From NCBI RefSeq assembly GCF_003286125.1, contig NZ_QMED01000017.1, forward strand, positions 1 through 64,000: a DNA stretch of 64,000 bases. The letters are read 5' to 3'. Shown here piece by piece: positions 20,308 to 29,523 of the stretch. The stretch is from Algibacillus agarilyticus (GTDB lineage Bacteria; Pseudomonadota; Gammaproteobacteria; Enterobacterales; Alteromonadaceae). A program made the position numbers and the translations under genes. Position 1 is the first letter of the stretch, and every line of letters begins with the position of its first letter. Below the pieces are notes generated by a model, which made no database searches, was not told where the DNA came from, and saw only the letters and a program-made list of their open reading frames with translations.

Positions 20308-20793
20308 ACTAACCACCGAATTGAGAGCGAGTTTAATCTACTAAACTATTCTAGAAATTATGCGGGAGCTCTATTAATCTCGAATTTACTTGAAAGAGCA
20401 TCCTCTATTGCCTTATGTTTTGAGTATTTAAATGATGTTGAAGGAAAAAGAGCCGCACTAAATCCGCATTCGGACTAACTCATTTATGTCCAAAAGCGAG
20501 TTAAGGTTGGTGACTATATCAGGCTCTGAGGTGGCAAAGCTTTATGTAATTGAATGGCGGCACAAAATGTAACTTGGTGGCGGACCTACATGTTATTTTC
20601 CAACATTAAAAGTTCAAGCAAAATCTAGGCGGAATAAGGGCTAGCGTCCTATAATTTATCTATATTTTAGAAATGATAGAAAAATTATAGGTTTTTAACG
20701 GTATAGCGAATACAAATCGCTGAGAATTTAAATAGCAGTCACTTGGGTATATAATGTTATTCAAGCGTAATAAAAAATAAAGCGGAGATTAAG
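20308..20793. other. Intergenic region, no gene seen
   Basis: About 480 bp with no supported gene on either strand. Near the right end, 20738-20751 reads GTCACTTGGGTATA, one arm of the palindrome found whole at 44579 and 45615, here without its partner arm. Confidence 0.5.
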
Positions 20794-21030
20794 ATGAAAA
20801 CAATGACTTGTAAGCAACTTGGCGGTGCTTGTGACATTAAATTTAGCGCAGAAACATTTGAAGAACTTGCCGAAAAAAGTAAATTGCACGGCATGGAAAT
20901 GTTTCAAAAACAAGATCCCGACCATCTTGAAGCGATGCAAAAAGTCATGGCTTTAATGCAACAACCACAAGCAATGCAAGCTTGGTTTGATACTAAAAAA
21001 CAAGAGTTTGATGCGCTAGCCGATGATTAA
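20794..21030 (+). CDS. DUF1059-like small protein
   Basis: A 78-residue acidic protein that resembles the DUF1059 family: an N-terminal MKTMTCKQLGGACDIKFSAE with two cysteines, then a helical stretch ELAEKSKLHGMEMFQ and a C-terminal extension. A GCGGAG ribosome-binding site precedes the start. Function unknown; the gene has its own short transcription unit. Confidence 0.75.
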   Translation: MKTMTCKQLGGACDIKFSAETFEELAEKSKLHGMEMFQKQDPDHLEAMQKVMALMQQPQAMQAWFDTKKQEFDALADD

Positions 21031-21085
21031 TTAATCAAAGCTAAATATCAGCGGCGGGTTTACAACCAACCGCTTGATGCTTCAA

Positions 21086-21736
21086 TTAGCGCGTAAACGT
21101 AAGAATATGACCTTTGTAGTCTTTACCTAAATGGTCAATTTTAGCCGCGCGCTCAGGCGTATAATCAAAACCTAACTTAATCATTAACTTGCTTAATTTG
21201 CCTTTTCGGCCACGGTCGGGGTCAACCAATACCACATCACATTTAGCATTTGCATGATCATTAATAAAATGCGCTAGCAATTCAATATGCTCATCTTCAT
21301 ATAAAACATCACTGCCAATAATTAAATCAAATAAACCCAGCGTGTCACTGCCATCAGCCCAATCAACTTGTTCATAAGCAATAGGTTTGTCGTTATTAAG
21401 TTCGGTGTTTCTTAATAAAAACTCACCCACATTAGGGTGATAATCCGTTGCGGTAATGTCGGCATTTTGTGAATTTAACAACAAACTAGAAAGTGCCATA
21501 CCACAACCTATTTCAAGTATGCGCTTATTTTGGGTATCACATTTTTCGATATGATTAGCCAACATTACGCCCGAAGGCCAAATGATGCCAAAAATAGGCC
21601 ACAAAGCAGATGAAATACCTAAGTTTTTAGCGATATCTTCAGGGTCATAAAATTGCTGATTATCACGTAACGTGCACAAATGTATATCGGTGTTGTCGAA
21701 CTCAATAGTTTGGTAACGCAAACGAAGAGGTGTCAT
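21086..21736 (-). CDS. Class I SAM-dependent methyltransferase (METTL16/21-like group)
   Basis: A 216-residue methyltransferase. The SAM-binding glycine motif is ILEIGCGMALSSLLL, followed by the acidic ITATDYHP, and DLIIGSDVLYED corresponds to the post-motif segment of lysine-methyltransferase-like proteins (Methyltransf_16 group). The upstream IIWPSGVMLA is also typical. The frame extends to a TTG at 21787, but I prefer ATG 21736 because it gives a normal N-terminus. Substrate is probably a protein side chain, which is inference. It is convergent with the DUF1059-like gene. Confidence 0.8.
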   Translation of the reverse strand: MTPLRLRYQTIEFDNTDIHLCTLRDNQQFYDPEDIAKNLGISSALWPIFGIIWPSGVMLANHIEKCDTQNKRILEIGCGMALSSLLLNSQNADITATDYHPNVGEFLLRNTELNNDKPIAYEQVDWADGSDTLGLFDLIIGSDVLYEDEHIELLAHFINDHANAKCDVVLVDPDRGRKGKLSKLMIKLGFDYTPERAAKIDHLGKDYKGHILTFTR

Positions 21737-22216
21737 ATATATCCAATGTTTGATGAGGCTAAGCCAGCTATCTAGGATAAATGACAAACGAAAGAAGTAA
21801 CGAGGGTATAGTAGTAACCGCTAATAGCAACCTTTATTCACATTTGCATTAAATTAAAAGTCAAAGTATATAAATACTTTATGGCAAGTAAGTTCTTACT
21901 TACATTGACTAACTCGCGCTTCGAGCCATTCTTTATCCCCCCGTATTGTACAAAATCTTACTTTATTATTATTTATTTAATTAATTGAACGATACGGTTG
22001 GTAAAAGCTTTTATTATTGATAGGGTAGAGTTGTATTCTAACAGCTTGAATAGATTAGGTTTCAGTACAAAAAACAGGGATAGTTGGATAGAGAAATAAG
22101 TGGGTATTCGCCAACTCTAAAAGACGCATCCACTTTATACGCACCGAATACTAAACCACAACCTTTAAGTGGTTTGGGATATCTTGATTAACACTTATTT
22201 TCGAGGTTGGCTTTAA
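21737..22216. other. Intergenic region between divergent genes
   Basis: About 480 bp that holds promoters for the methyltransferase gene (left) and slt (right). No gene, tRNA or clear repeat found. A short palindrome-like AAGTAAGTTCTTACTTA lies at about 21888. Confidence 0.5.
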
Positions 22217-24154
22217 TTGTTTATTCGATTGATATATTTAGTTACGTTCATCTTTGTGTTTAGCTTTTCGACTCTAGGCTTAACTAAAGAACTCACACTA
22301 GAACAGCAGCGAAAACTATTTGCTGCCGCCGAATACGACGCTAAAAAAGGTCGGGTTAAAGCTTATCGTCAAGCCATTAAAGATCTGGGTGATTACCCAC
22401 TGGCACCTTACGTCGAACTTGCCTACCTAAAAAAATACCCTTACTTGGTTAATAAAAAGCGTATACGTCATTTTTTAAATTTATATACCGGCACCCCGCT
22501 AGAATGGCCATTACGTAAAGCGTGGTTAACCTTTTTAGGTAAAAAAAATGAAGCGGTTATTTTTTTAAATGATTACCGCAAAACCAATAACGCAGAATTA
22601 AATTGCTATAAATTACAATCAGAACTGGCGATCGGCGGCAAATTAGAAAGCATAGTAGACGATATCAAAGATCTATGGATAGTCGGCCAATCACAACCCA
22701 AAGCCTGTGATGGACTTTTTAAACAATGGACCAAAAACGGTTACAGAACCACCGAAGATATTAAAAAACGTATTGTCTTAGCCGCAGATGGCGGTAAACA
22801 CTCATTGCTCCCCTACCTAATAAAACAATTACCCGATAACGAAAAAGCATGGGCTAACCTTTGGTATAAAGTGCGACGAGACCCAAGAAAAACGGCCAAT
22901 ATTAATGCATTTAAAGCGGGTGATAATGAACATGCGCAAATTGTGCATTATGGTTTAAAACGTTTAATTTGGCGCGATGAAGATGCCGCGATTGATGCTT
23001 GGCAACAAGCCCAAACTCGATTTACCTTTACCAAAGAACAAAAAATAAGCCTCAATCAAAAATTCGCACTGGCATTAGCCAGTCAAGGCGACGAACGAGC
23101 TCTACGTTATTTTAAACACATCCCGGTTGATCAACTAGACAATCAATTACGCCACTGGCATCTGGCTTTATTATTACAAAAAGCATCGCAACCCGATGAC
23201 TGGCAGTTAATTGTCGACTTTATCACGAGCTTACCCACTGAAGCGGCAAGTGAGTTATCAAATCAATATTGGTTAGCCAGAGCACAAGAGTCTCTTGGTC
23301 AAACCAACTTAGCCCAACAGCTATTTAAAAAAGTAGCATTAGAACGACATTATTATGGTTTTTTAGCCGCAGCCCAAGTTAATCAAGTTACACATATTAA
23401 TAATTACCCTTTTCAAGCCCATTATGAAAAATTAGACATCATGGCCGATGCACCCGCAGCAAAACGCGCTTTTGAGTTTTTACAATTAGAACGTTATACC
23501 CAAGCTAGGCGTGAATGGTGGCATTTAAAACGCACATTAACTAAAGAAGAAAAAGCGACCGCTGCCATTTTAGCTTCGCGCTGGGACTGGCACGATCAAG
23601 CCTTAAGCACAATATCGCAAGCCGGTTATTTAGATGATGTAAACTTACGTTTTCCTTTAGCGTATCAAACTGAATTTGAAATAAACGCCAAGAAAAATAA
23701 AATACCGACCTCATTGGCTTTTGCCGTTGCTCGACGTGAGAGTACGTTTATGTCGGATGCTAATTCTAGTGCCGGTGCCAAAGGTTTAATGCAGCTTATG
23801 CCGGGCACCGCCAAGCAAGTTGCAGGTAGACGTATGTCAACCCAAAAACTTTTTACACCTAATACTAACATTAAGCTAGGCACCACCTATTTACGTCAAT
23901 TGCTCGATCGGGTTGATGAACAATATCCTTTAGCGATCGCGTCTTATAACGCCGGTTATCATCGCGTAATTAAGTGGATCCCTCAAGATGCGCCACAAGA
24001 CTTTGATCTATGGATAGAAACCATTCCCTACAAAGAAACCCGTGAATATGTAAAAGCCGTTCTAGCTTATCAACAAGTTTATGAGCAGCTGTTAGGTAAC
24101 AATAAAAATTTATTTATACCTTTAGTTTCATCACAAATAATCAAGAGAAAGTAA
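22217..24154 (+). CDS. slt: Soluble lytic murein transglycosylase
   Basis: A 645-residue periplasmic enzyme that cleaves peptidoglycan between N-acetylmuramic acid and N-acetylglucosamine, forming 1,6-anhydro ends. It starts at TTG with GAGG ten bases upstream, giving a signal peptide (LIYLVTFIFVFSFSTLG). A long alpha-superhelical U/L domain is followed by the C-terminal SLT catalytic domain with glutamate 508 in AVARRESTF, then GAKGLMQLMPGTA and IASYNAGYHRV. Length and order match E. coli Slt70. Transcribed alone. Confidence 0.94.
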   Translation: MFIRLIYLVTFIFVFSFSTLGLTKELTLEQQRKLFAAAEYDAKKGRVKAYRQAIKDLGDYPLAPYVELAYLKKYPYLVNKKRIRHFLNLYTGTPLEWPLRKAWLTFLGKKNEAVIFLNDYRKTNNAELNCYKLQSELAIGGKLESIVDDIKDLWIVGQSQPKACDGLFKQWTKNGYRTTEDIKKRIVLAADGGKHSLLPYLIKQLPDNEKAWANLWYKVRRDPRKTANINAFKAGDNEHAQIVHYGLKRLIWRDEDAAIDAWQQAQTRFTFTKEQKISLNQKFALALASQGDERALRYFKHIPVDQLDNQLRHWHLALLLQKASQPDDWQLIVDFITSLPTEAASELSNQYWLARAQESLGQTNLAQQLFKKVALERHYYGFLAAAQVNQVTHINNYPFQAHYEKLDIMADAPAAKRAFEFLQLERYTQARREWWHLKRTLTKEEKATAAILASRWDWHDQALSTISQAGYLDDVNLRFPLAYQTEFEINAKKNKIPTSLAFAVARRESTFMSDANSSAGAKGLMQLMPGTAKQVAGRRMSTQKLFTPNTNIKLGTTYLRQLLDRVDEQYPLAIASYNAGYHRVIKWIPQDAPQDFDLWIETIPYKETREYVKAVLAYQQVYEQLLGNNKNLFIPLVSSQIIKRK

Positions 24155-24310
24155 ATAGAGTTAAAATAACTAAATTTTAGTTATTTTAACCAAAAAAATA
24201 ATTAACCACGATTAAAGTAAACCATAAATCATTGTTAAATAACAATAAAAACAACTTGGTATAAAAAATGTAATACCTAGTTACTTTTATTTATTTTAAC
24301 GAGAAATAGT

Positions 24311-25009
24311 ATGCGACAAGGAACTTCACTTTTATTATTCGGTTTATGTACTTCATTAACAGCCTGCGTTGTAGTAATTGATAACGACCCTTCTTGGCAA
24401 AGTCATCACCATCACTTTTCGGTGCCAGCAAGCGAGTTAGCTCAACTCAATGTTGATATTAATTCGGGTAATTTATTTATTGAAGGGGTTGACGGACTCG
24501 ACGAGATCCATGTTAACGCTGAAATTAAAACCATATCAGATCATATTGATGCTGAAAAATATATAAACAAACAGCAAGTTGAACAACAACTAACGATCCA
24601 ATCTGCGGGCTGGGATTCGTTTGATTCTGCTTGGCATGAACCCGTTCGCATTAATTTGCACATCCAAATGCCTAAACATTTAATTTTAAGTGCGACTCAA
24701 GGCTCAGGTAACTTAAAAATAAGCCAATTAAACAATCATGTTAGTGTTGATGATGGCTCGGGTAATATTCGCTTATGGGATATTGCAGGTCACATAAAAA
24801 TAGATGATACCAGCGGCAATATTAATCTGAAAAACATAATTGGTAACGTCATGATTGATGATAATTCAGGTGATATTAAAGCCGATAAAATACAAGGCAC
24901 ATTAAGTGTGGCAGACACGTCTGGTGATATTAAGGTTAGTAATACAACTGAATTTAAATTGCTAAGTGATACCAGTGGTCAAGTTGCTTTGAATAATATG
25001 GGTCAGTAA
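24311..25009 (+). CDS. DUF4097-family lipoprotein with repeat beta-strands
   Basis: A 232-residue lipoprotein: lipobox LTAC with C19. The rest consists of repeated short strands around the pattern D-x-S-G-x-I, seen in DDGSGNIRLWDI, DDTSGNINLKNI, DDNSGDIKADKI and ADTSGDIKVSN, as in DUF4097/adhesin-like beta-solenoid proteins. Probably anchored to the inner face of the outer membrane or the periplasmic side of the inner membrane. It is followed after 13 bp by a 59-codon membrane gene and then another, forming a three-gene operon. The group recalls envelope-stress operons, but no regulator is present. Confidence 0.85.
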   Translation: MRQGTSLLLFGLCTSLTACVVVIDNDPSWQSHHHHFSVPASELAQLNVDINSGNLFIEGVDGLDEIHVNAEIKTISDHIDAEKYINKQQVEQQLTIQSAGWDSFDSAWHEPVRINLHIQMPKHLILSATQGSGNLKISQLNNHVSVDDGSGNIRLWDIAGHIKIDDTSGNINLKNIIGNVMIDDNSGDIKADKIQGTLSVADTSGDIKVSNTTEFKLLSDTSGQVALNNMGQ

Positions 25010-25022
25010 GTAAGGATAAATA

Positions 25023-25202
25023 ATGAATCGCTTTTTACGTTATCTCATCTCGTTTTGTTTATTTATGACCGCTTTAGTTTTTTACTCACAAGGCGCTGGC
25101 CCTGGTGGCTCACTCTTTTTGATCGCAGGCGTTATTTTTGAAGGTGCTTGTTGGTGGCTGCTATTTAAAAACCGCAAAAAGAAAGGAGCCGACCATGTTT
25201 AA
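25023..25202 (+). CDS. Small membrane protein (59 aa)
   Basis: A short gene beginning ATG 25023, 13 bp after the lipoprotein gene, translating to MNRFLRYLISFCLF followed by two hydrophobic segments and a basic end (FKNRKKKGADHV). Its stop TAA (25200-25202) overlaps the next start by eight bases, and the next gene's GGAG site lies inside it, so translational coupling is likely. Family unknown. Confidence 0.75.
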   Translation: MNRFLRYLISFCLFMTALVFYSQGAGPGGSLFLIAGVIFEGACWWLLFKNRKKKGADHV

Positions 25203-25536
25203 AGTTATTTTTTATATTGTATTAGCTGCTTTGCTGTTAGCCGGTTTGCAAGAGTTATTTAGTTCTGCAACAACCCATGCCCACTTTAGTTGGCAGCATG
25301 ATCAACATGAAACAGTGCATATATCGGGCATCTCTAGCGTTATTTTATCAACCTTAGGCATGATATTACTCGTGACTTTGTTAGCACTGGTGACATCAAT
25401 TACGCTGGGCGTACTGATATATTTTATTATCGGCACCCTTATATTTGCATTGTTTGGTCCGTTGTTATTACCCGCGTTACTCATCGTCGCGATTGTTTAT
25501 GCTTTTATAAAATTTGATCGCAGCAGCTCACGATAA
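25195..25536 (+). CDS. Membrane protein, unknown function
   Basis: A 113-residue protein with an N-terminal hydrophobic segment (VIFYIVLAALLLAGL), a histidine-bearing periplasmic-type loop (HAHFSWQHDQHETVH) and long glycine-poor hydrophobic segments to the end. I place the start at 25195, where AAAGGAG lies eight bases upstream, rather than at an upstream alternative codon at 25138. It overlaps the 59-aa gene and completes the operon with the DUF4097 lipoprotein. Confidence 0.75.
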   Translation: MFKVIFYIVLAALLLAGLQELFSSATTHAHFSWQHDQHETVHISGISSVILSTLGMILLVTLLALVTSITLGVLIYFIIGTLIFALFGPLLLPALLIVAIVYAFIKFDRSSSR

Positions 25537-25641
25537 CCGCACGAATACATGCAAAAAATAATCGAAATACAAAGTGAATGCAGGTGTTATTAATTTTATG
25601 TAGGTATAATTAAATATCACTTTCATTTTGGCTATCACACT

Positions 25642-26568
25642 TTGTCTTTACTCGATCATTTACTTAGCGCATTAAACATTACCGGACCCGTGCTTTTTAT
25701 TTTATTAGCCGGTATTTTATTCAAGCATTTAAAACTTATTGATAGCCAATTTGTTGCGACAGGTAGTAAGTTAGTTTTTACTATCACCTTACCGTGTTTA
25801 CTCTTTTTAAGTGTGGCAGCCAATAACCCAAGTGAAAGCTTAAATTTGCCTTTGGTTAGTTATGCGGTTGCTGCAACGGTCGCGAGTGTTGTTCTAGTTT
25901 GGTTTATTTCTCCACTTTTGATCGCTAAAGCAAAGCGCGCAGTATTTACACAATGTGCCTTTCGCGGCAATATGGGGATCATAGGTTTAGCATTAAGTGT
26001 TAATGCATTTGGTAGTGACATATTGGCAATGGCTGCTGTTTATTTAGCGGTCTTAACCATTTTTTATAATGTTTTATCTGTTTTATTATTAAGTGACTCA
26101 CCTGGCGGTGTATTCAAAAACCTGATGAAAAACCCTTTGATCATCAGCATTGTTTTAGGGGGCAGTTGGGCGCAAATGGGTTTGACCATGCCTAGCGTAG
26201 CCAATGATTCACTTAAGTATTTAGCGCAATTAACCTTACCATTAGCCTTGTTGTGTATCGGTGCGAGCTTAGAGTGGCAAAGTTTAAAAGCAAATCATAA
26301 AGAAGCTTTATATGGCACGCTACTGAAATTAGTGGTGTTGCCTGCAATTATCACAATAATTGCCATAAATCTTGGCTTTACGGGTGCGCCATTAGGGGTA
26401 TTATTTTTAATGATGGCAACGCCTACTGCAGCAGCCGCTTTTGTTATGAGTAAACAAATGACGCCTTATGGTAATTTAGCGGCTGAGATTATTACGCTGT
26501 CGACGGCTTTAAGCCCTATTAGTATTACGTTAGGCTTGGTTGTATTGAGTTATTATCATTATATTTAA
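25642..26568 (+). CDS. AEC-family transporter
   Basis: A 308-residue membrane protein of the auxin efflux carrier family, with about ten hydrophobic segments, an N-terminal half containing GPVLFILLAGILFKHLKLI and a C-terminal half with GAPLGVLFLMMATPTAAAAFV, both family hallmarks. Bacterial members export or take up organic acids. TTG start, ribosome-binding site weak, so the exact start is uncertain. Substrate unknown. Confidence 0.85.
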   Translation: MSLLDHLLSALNITGPVLFILLAGILFKHLKLIDSQFVATGSKLVFTITLPCLLFLSVAANNPSESLNLPLVSYAVAATVASVVLVWFISPLLIAKAKRAVFTQCAFRGNMGIIGLALSVNAFGSDILAMAAVYLAVLTIFYNVLSVLLLSDSPGGVFKNLMKNPLIISIVLGGSWAQMGLTMPSVANDSLKYLAQLTLPLALLCIGASLEWQSLKANHKEALYGTLLKLVVLPAIITIIAINLGFTGAPLGVLFLMMATPTAAAAFVMSKQMTPYGNLAAEIITLSTALSPISITLGLVVLSYYHYI

Positions 26569-26655
26569 TGCGTGGAAGTGGCATTAAACTAGAAATAGCT
26601 TGATGGTTACTTGCTTAGTCGACAAACTCGAAAATAACCCATTCCAACAACCAAG

Positions 26656-27006
26656 TTAGCAACAGTTATCTGCCGATAACAACGTGGCTAGCTCCGTTTT
26701 TATAAAGTCAGCTTGCTGCGCTAAGGTGGTTTGTATCACATCATAGCGCCAATCGCCTGCATTGATATTTAAACGATAATAAACCCACTTACCTCTGCGT
26801 TCACCCACAATAAGATCAAACCCTTTCAGCTCGGCCAAGTAACGTGAAATACGTGGCTGCTCCATTGCAAAGACTTGCGTAAAATCACACACACACAGCT
26901 CTGTTTTTTTGAACAGCAGCAATATTATCTTTAAACGTGTCGGTTCTGCTAACGCCTTAAAAAATAACTGAGGTGAACATAAAGACTCTGACGTGGGTAA
27001 TGACAT
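26656..27006 (-). CDS. arsR: ArsR-family arsenite-responsive repressor
   Basis: A 116-residue winged-helix repressor. The trivalent-arsenic site C38-V-C40 in TELCVCDFTQ lies at the start of the DNA-binding helix pair, and MEQPRISRYLAELKGF is the recognition helix. A C-terminal CC pair could add ligands. It is divergent from the GAPDH-arsJ genes, which it presumably represses until As(III) binds. The 94-bp shared spacer contains CATATG (27033-27038) and CATATATG (27047-27054), possible parts of the operator. Confidence 0.93.
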   Translation of the reverse strand: MSLPTSESLCSPQLFFKALAEPTRLKIILLLFKKTELCVCDFTQVFAMEQPRISRYLAELKGFDLIVGERRGKWVYYRLNINAGDWRYDVIQTTLAQQADFIKTELATLLSADNCC

Positions 27007-27032
27007 AAAAAATTCTTTAAAAGTTTATTGTA

Positions 27033-27054
27033 CATATGAAAAAACACATATATG
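27033..27054. promoter_or_regulatory. Possible ArsR operator
   Basis: CATATG and CATATATG, each self-complementary, are separated by eight bases in the middle of the arsR/gapdh divergent spacer. Position fits a repressor site for both directions; assignment is inference. Confidence 0.35.
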
Positions 27055-27100
27055 ATTTTTCGCATGTTTATATAGTCTCATTTATCAAATAGGTTTTCAA

Positions 27101-28111
27101 ATGACAATTAAAGTGGGTATTAACGGTTTTGGTCGCATGGGGCGTTTAACGTTACGTGCAGCATGGCAATGGCCAGATGTAGAATTTGTGCAAATAAATG
27201 ATCCAGCAGGTGATGCTGCAACCTTAGCACATTTACTTAATTTTGATTCTGTGCATGGCCGTTGGCAACATGAAGCCATAGCTCAAGAAAATGAAATCAC
27301 GGTTGATGATCAAAAAATCATTTGCAGCCGCAATACGCATATTGCCGATACAGACTGGTCTGGCTGTGATGTAGTGATTGAAGCATCTGGAAAAATGAAA
27401 ACAAAAGCGTTATTGCAAGCTTACCTTGATCAAGGTGTAAAACGTGTTGTTGTGACCGCACCAGTCAAAGAAGAAGGCGTTTTAAACGTTGTGATGGGCG
27501 TTAATGAAGGTTTATATGATCCAACAGCGCACCGTATTATTACAGCCGCTTCGTGCACAACCAATTGTTTAGCGCCCGTTGTCAAAGTAATACACGAAAA
27601 CATTGGCATTAAACATGGCTCGATGACCACTATCCACGACATTACCAATACGCAAACCATTATTGATGCACCGCACAGTGATTTACGCCGAGCACGGTCT
27701 TGCGGCGCAAGCTTAATTCCGACAACAACGGGTTCAGCCACCGCAATTACCCATATTTTTCCGGAGTTAAAAGGCAAATTAAACGGCCATGCTGTTCGTG
27801 TGCCATTAACCAATGCCTCGTTAACGGATTGTGTATTTGAAGTGCAACGCGACACCACCGTTGAAGAAGTGAATGCTTTATTAAAAGAAGCAGCAGAAGG
27901 CGAGTTAGTTGATATTTTAGGGTACGAAACACGCCCGTTAGTTTCTATTGATTATCGAACTGATCCGCGATCCAGCATTATTGATGCACCTTCAACGATG
28001 GTTATTAATAATACGCAAGTTAAACTTTATGTTTGGTATGACAATGAATGGGGATACGTTAACCGAACAGCAGAGTTAATGCGTTTAGTTGGGCAAATAG
28101 ATAAAGCTTAA
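27101..28111 (+). CDS. ArsJ-associated glyceraldehyde-3-phosphate dehydrogenase
   Basis: A 336-residue GAPDH with the NAD motif [15 protein letters not shown] and the catalytic C152 in TAASCTTNC. Set between arsR and arsJ, it is of the type that uses arsenate in place of phosphate to make 1-arseno-3-phosphoglycerate. That product is unstable and is exported by ArsJ, giving arsenate resistance (established for Pseudomonas aeruginosa). It is therefore probably not the glycolytic enzyme of this organism. Transcribed with arsJ 87 bp downstream. Confidence 0.92.
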   Translation: MTIKVGINGFGRMGRLTLRAAWQWPDVEFVQINDPAGDAATLAHLLNFDSVHGRWQHEAIAQENEITVDDQKIICSRNTHIADTDWSGCDVVIEASGKMKTKALLQAYLDQGVKRVVVTAPVKEEGVLNVVMGVNEGLYDPTAHRIITAASCTTNCLAPVVKVIHENIGIKHGSMTTIHDITNTQTIIDAPHSDLRRARSCGASLIPTTTGSATAITHIFPELKGKLNGHAVRVPLTNASLTDCVFEVQRDTTVEEVNALLKEAAEGELVDILGYETRPLVSIDYRTDPRSSIIDAPSTMVINNTQVKLYVWYDNEWGYVNRTAELMRLVGQIDKA

Positions 28112-28198
28112 CGTCTATGTTTTAGTTTTAGATTTTATGTACAAGGAGTGCTTTGACTCGCATTCCTTATTAATTTCTTTTCTGTTTAGAGTTAACTT

Positions 28199-29422
28199 AT
28201 GCTGCAAAGTTTATCACCCGCCATAAAACAATATTTTTTAATCACCGCTAATTATTGGTTTTTCACGTTAACTGACGGTGCGCTCCGCATGTTGGTTATT
28301 TTGCATTTTTATACATTAGGCTATAGCCCTCTGCAGATCGCAGGGTTATTTGTCTTTTATGAATTTTTTGGTGTGGTAACCAATCTAGTTGGTGGGTGGT
28401 TAGGCGCTAAAATAGGTTTAAACCGCACGATGAATATTGGTTTAGGGCTACAGGTAATCGCTTTAGGCATGTTATTAGTACCAGCTGATTATCTTACTGT
28501 GGTTTATGTTATGGCTGCTCAAGCCTGCTCTGGTATTGCAAAAGACCTCAATAAGATGAGTGCCAAAAGTGCAGTCAAAGCGTTATTGCCTCAGCAAAAT
28601 AATGCAAACAACCATGAACAACGCTTATTTAAACTGGTTGCCTTTTTAACCGGTTCTAAAAACACGCTTAAAGGCGCTGGTTTTTTCATGGGTGGGGCTT
28701 TGCTTGCGACTTTAGGATTTCGGGGTGCCATACTCAGTATGGTCGTTGTATTGGCCATTATCTGGTTACTTAGCCTTGTTTTATTGAAACAAGATTTAGG
28801 TAAAAGCAAATACAAAGCTAAATTTTCTGATATTTTTTCAAAAAGCCCAGCGATTAATGCGTTATCGGCTGCTCGTTTATTTTTATTTGGTGCACGCGAT
28901 GTCTGGTTTGTGATCGCAGTACCTGTTTTTTTAGCTCAACAGTTAGGTTGGTCACATACCGCCATTGGTAGCTTTTTAGCTTTATGGGTTATTTTGTATG
29001 GCATAGTGCAATCAATCGCCCCTTTCATTACGGGTAAAAACGCAGGTACATCACCCAATAAACATAAAGTATTTATTTGGACTTTTATGTTAGCTCTCTC
29101 TCCTGCCGCAATTGCTTTATTAATGCCAGTCTATGATTTATCCACCGTTTTAATCACTGGGTTATTTGTATTTGGTGCACTATTTGCTATTAACTCTGCT
29201 ATTCACAGTTACCTGATTGTGAGTTATGCCGATCAAAATAGTGTTTCACTCGATGTCGGTTTTTATTATATGGCGAATGCACTAGGGCGTTTAATTGGTA
29301 CGCTGTTATCAGGCTGGGCATTTCAAGTCGGCAGCATCGAGCTTTGTTTATGGATATCGAGTGGCAGCTTGCTTGTAGCGGCCTTTATCTCTCTTTTGTT
29401 ACCGGCAAACGAAGGTCAATAA
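28199..29422 (+). CDS. arsJ: Organoarsenical efflux transporter ArsJ
   Basis: A 407-residue major facilitator protein with about eleven or twelve hydrophobic segments. The N-terminal ITANYWFFTLTDGALRMLV and the following FYTLGYSPLQIAGLF match ArsJ. It exports 1-arseno-3-phosphoglycerate produced by the GAPDH encoded just upstream. It ends at a strong stem-loop shared with convergent glmU. Confidence 0.92.
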   Translation: MLQSLSPAIKQYFLITANYWFFTLTDGALRMLVILHFYTLGYSPLQIAGLFVFYEFFGVVTNLVGGWLGAKIGLNRTMNIGLGLQVIALGMLLVPADYLTVVYVMAAQACSGIAKDLNKMSAKSAVKALLPQQNNANNHEQRLFKLVAFLTGSKNTLKGAGFFMGGALLATLGFRGAILSMVVVLAIIWLLSLVLLKQDLGKSKYKAKFSDIFSKSPAINALSAARLFLFGARDVWFVIAVPVFLAQQLGWSHTAIGSFLALWVILYGIVQSIAPFITGKNAGTSPNKHKVFIWTFMLALSPAAIALLMPVYDLSTVLITGLFVFGALFAINSAIHSYLIVSYADQNSVSLDVGFYYMANALGRLIGTLLSGWAFQVGSIELCLWISSGSLLVAAFISLLLPANEGQ

Positions 29423-29448
29423 GTAAAATTTTAATGTAGCGTAATAAA

Positions 29449-29495
29449 AAACCCATTGTTTCCTGACTTGCATGCAAGTGAGAAACAATGGGTTT
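29449..29495. terminator. Bidirectional stem-loop between arsJ and glmU
   Basis: AAACCCATTGTTTC (29449-29462) pairs perfectly with GAAACAATGGGTTT (29482-29495); the loop itself contains the palindrome ACTTGCATGCAAGT (29466-29479). It sits between convergent genes. Confidence 0.85.
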
Positions 29496-29523
29496 ATAAC
29501 CCGAACAACAAGCGGTGATCTGG

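Noticed and set aside
21138-22216. tRNA or other small RNA genes in intergenic gaps
   Set aside because: I looked for cloverleaf or CCA-end patterns and found none across the window.
27071-27077. Further TATAGTC sites (27071, 42529) as operators
   Set aside because: Isolated half-sites without inverted partners; the heptamer is common in AT-rich DNA.
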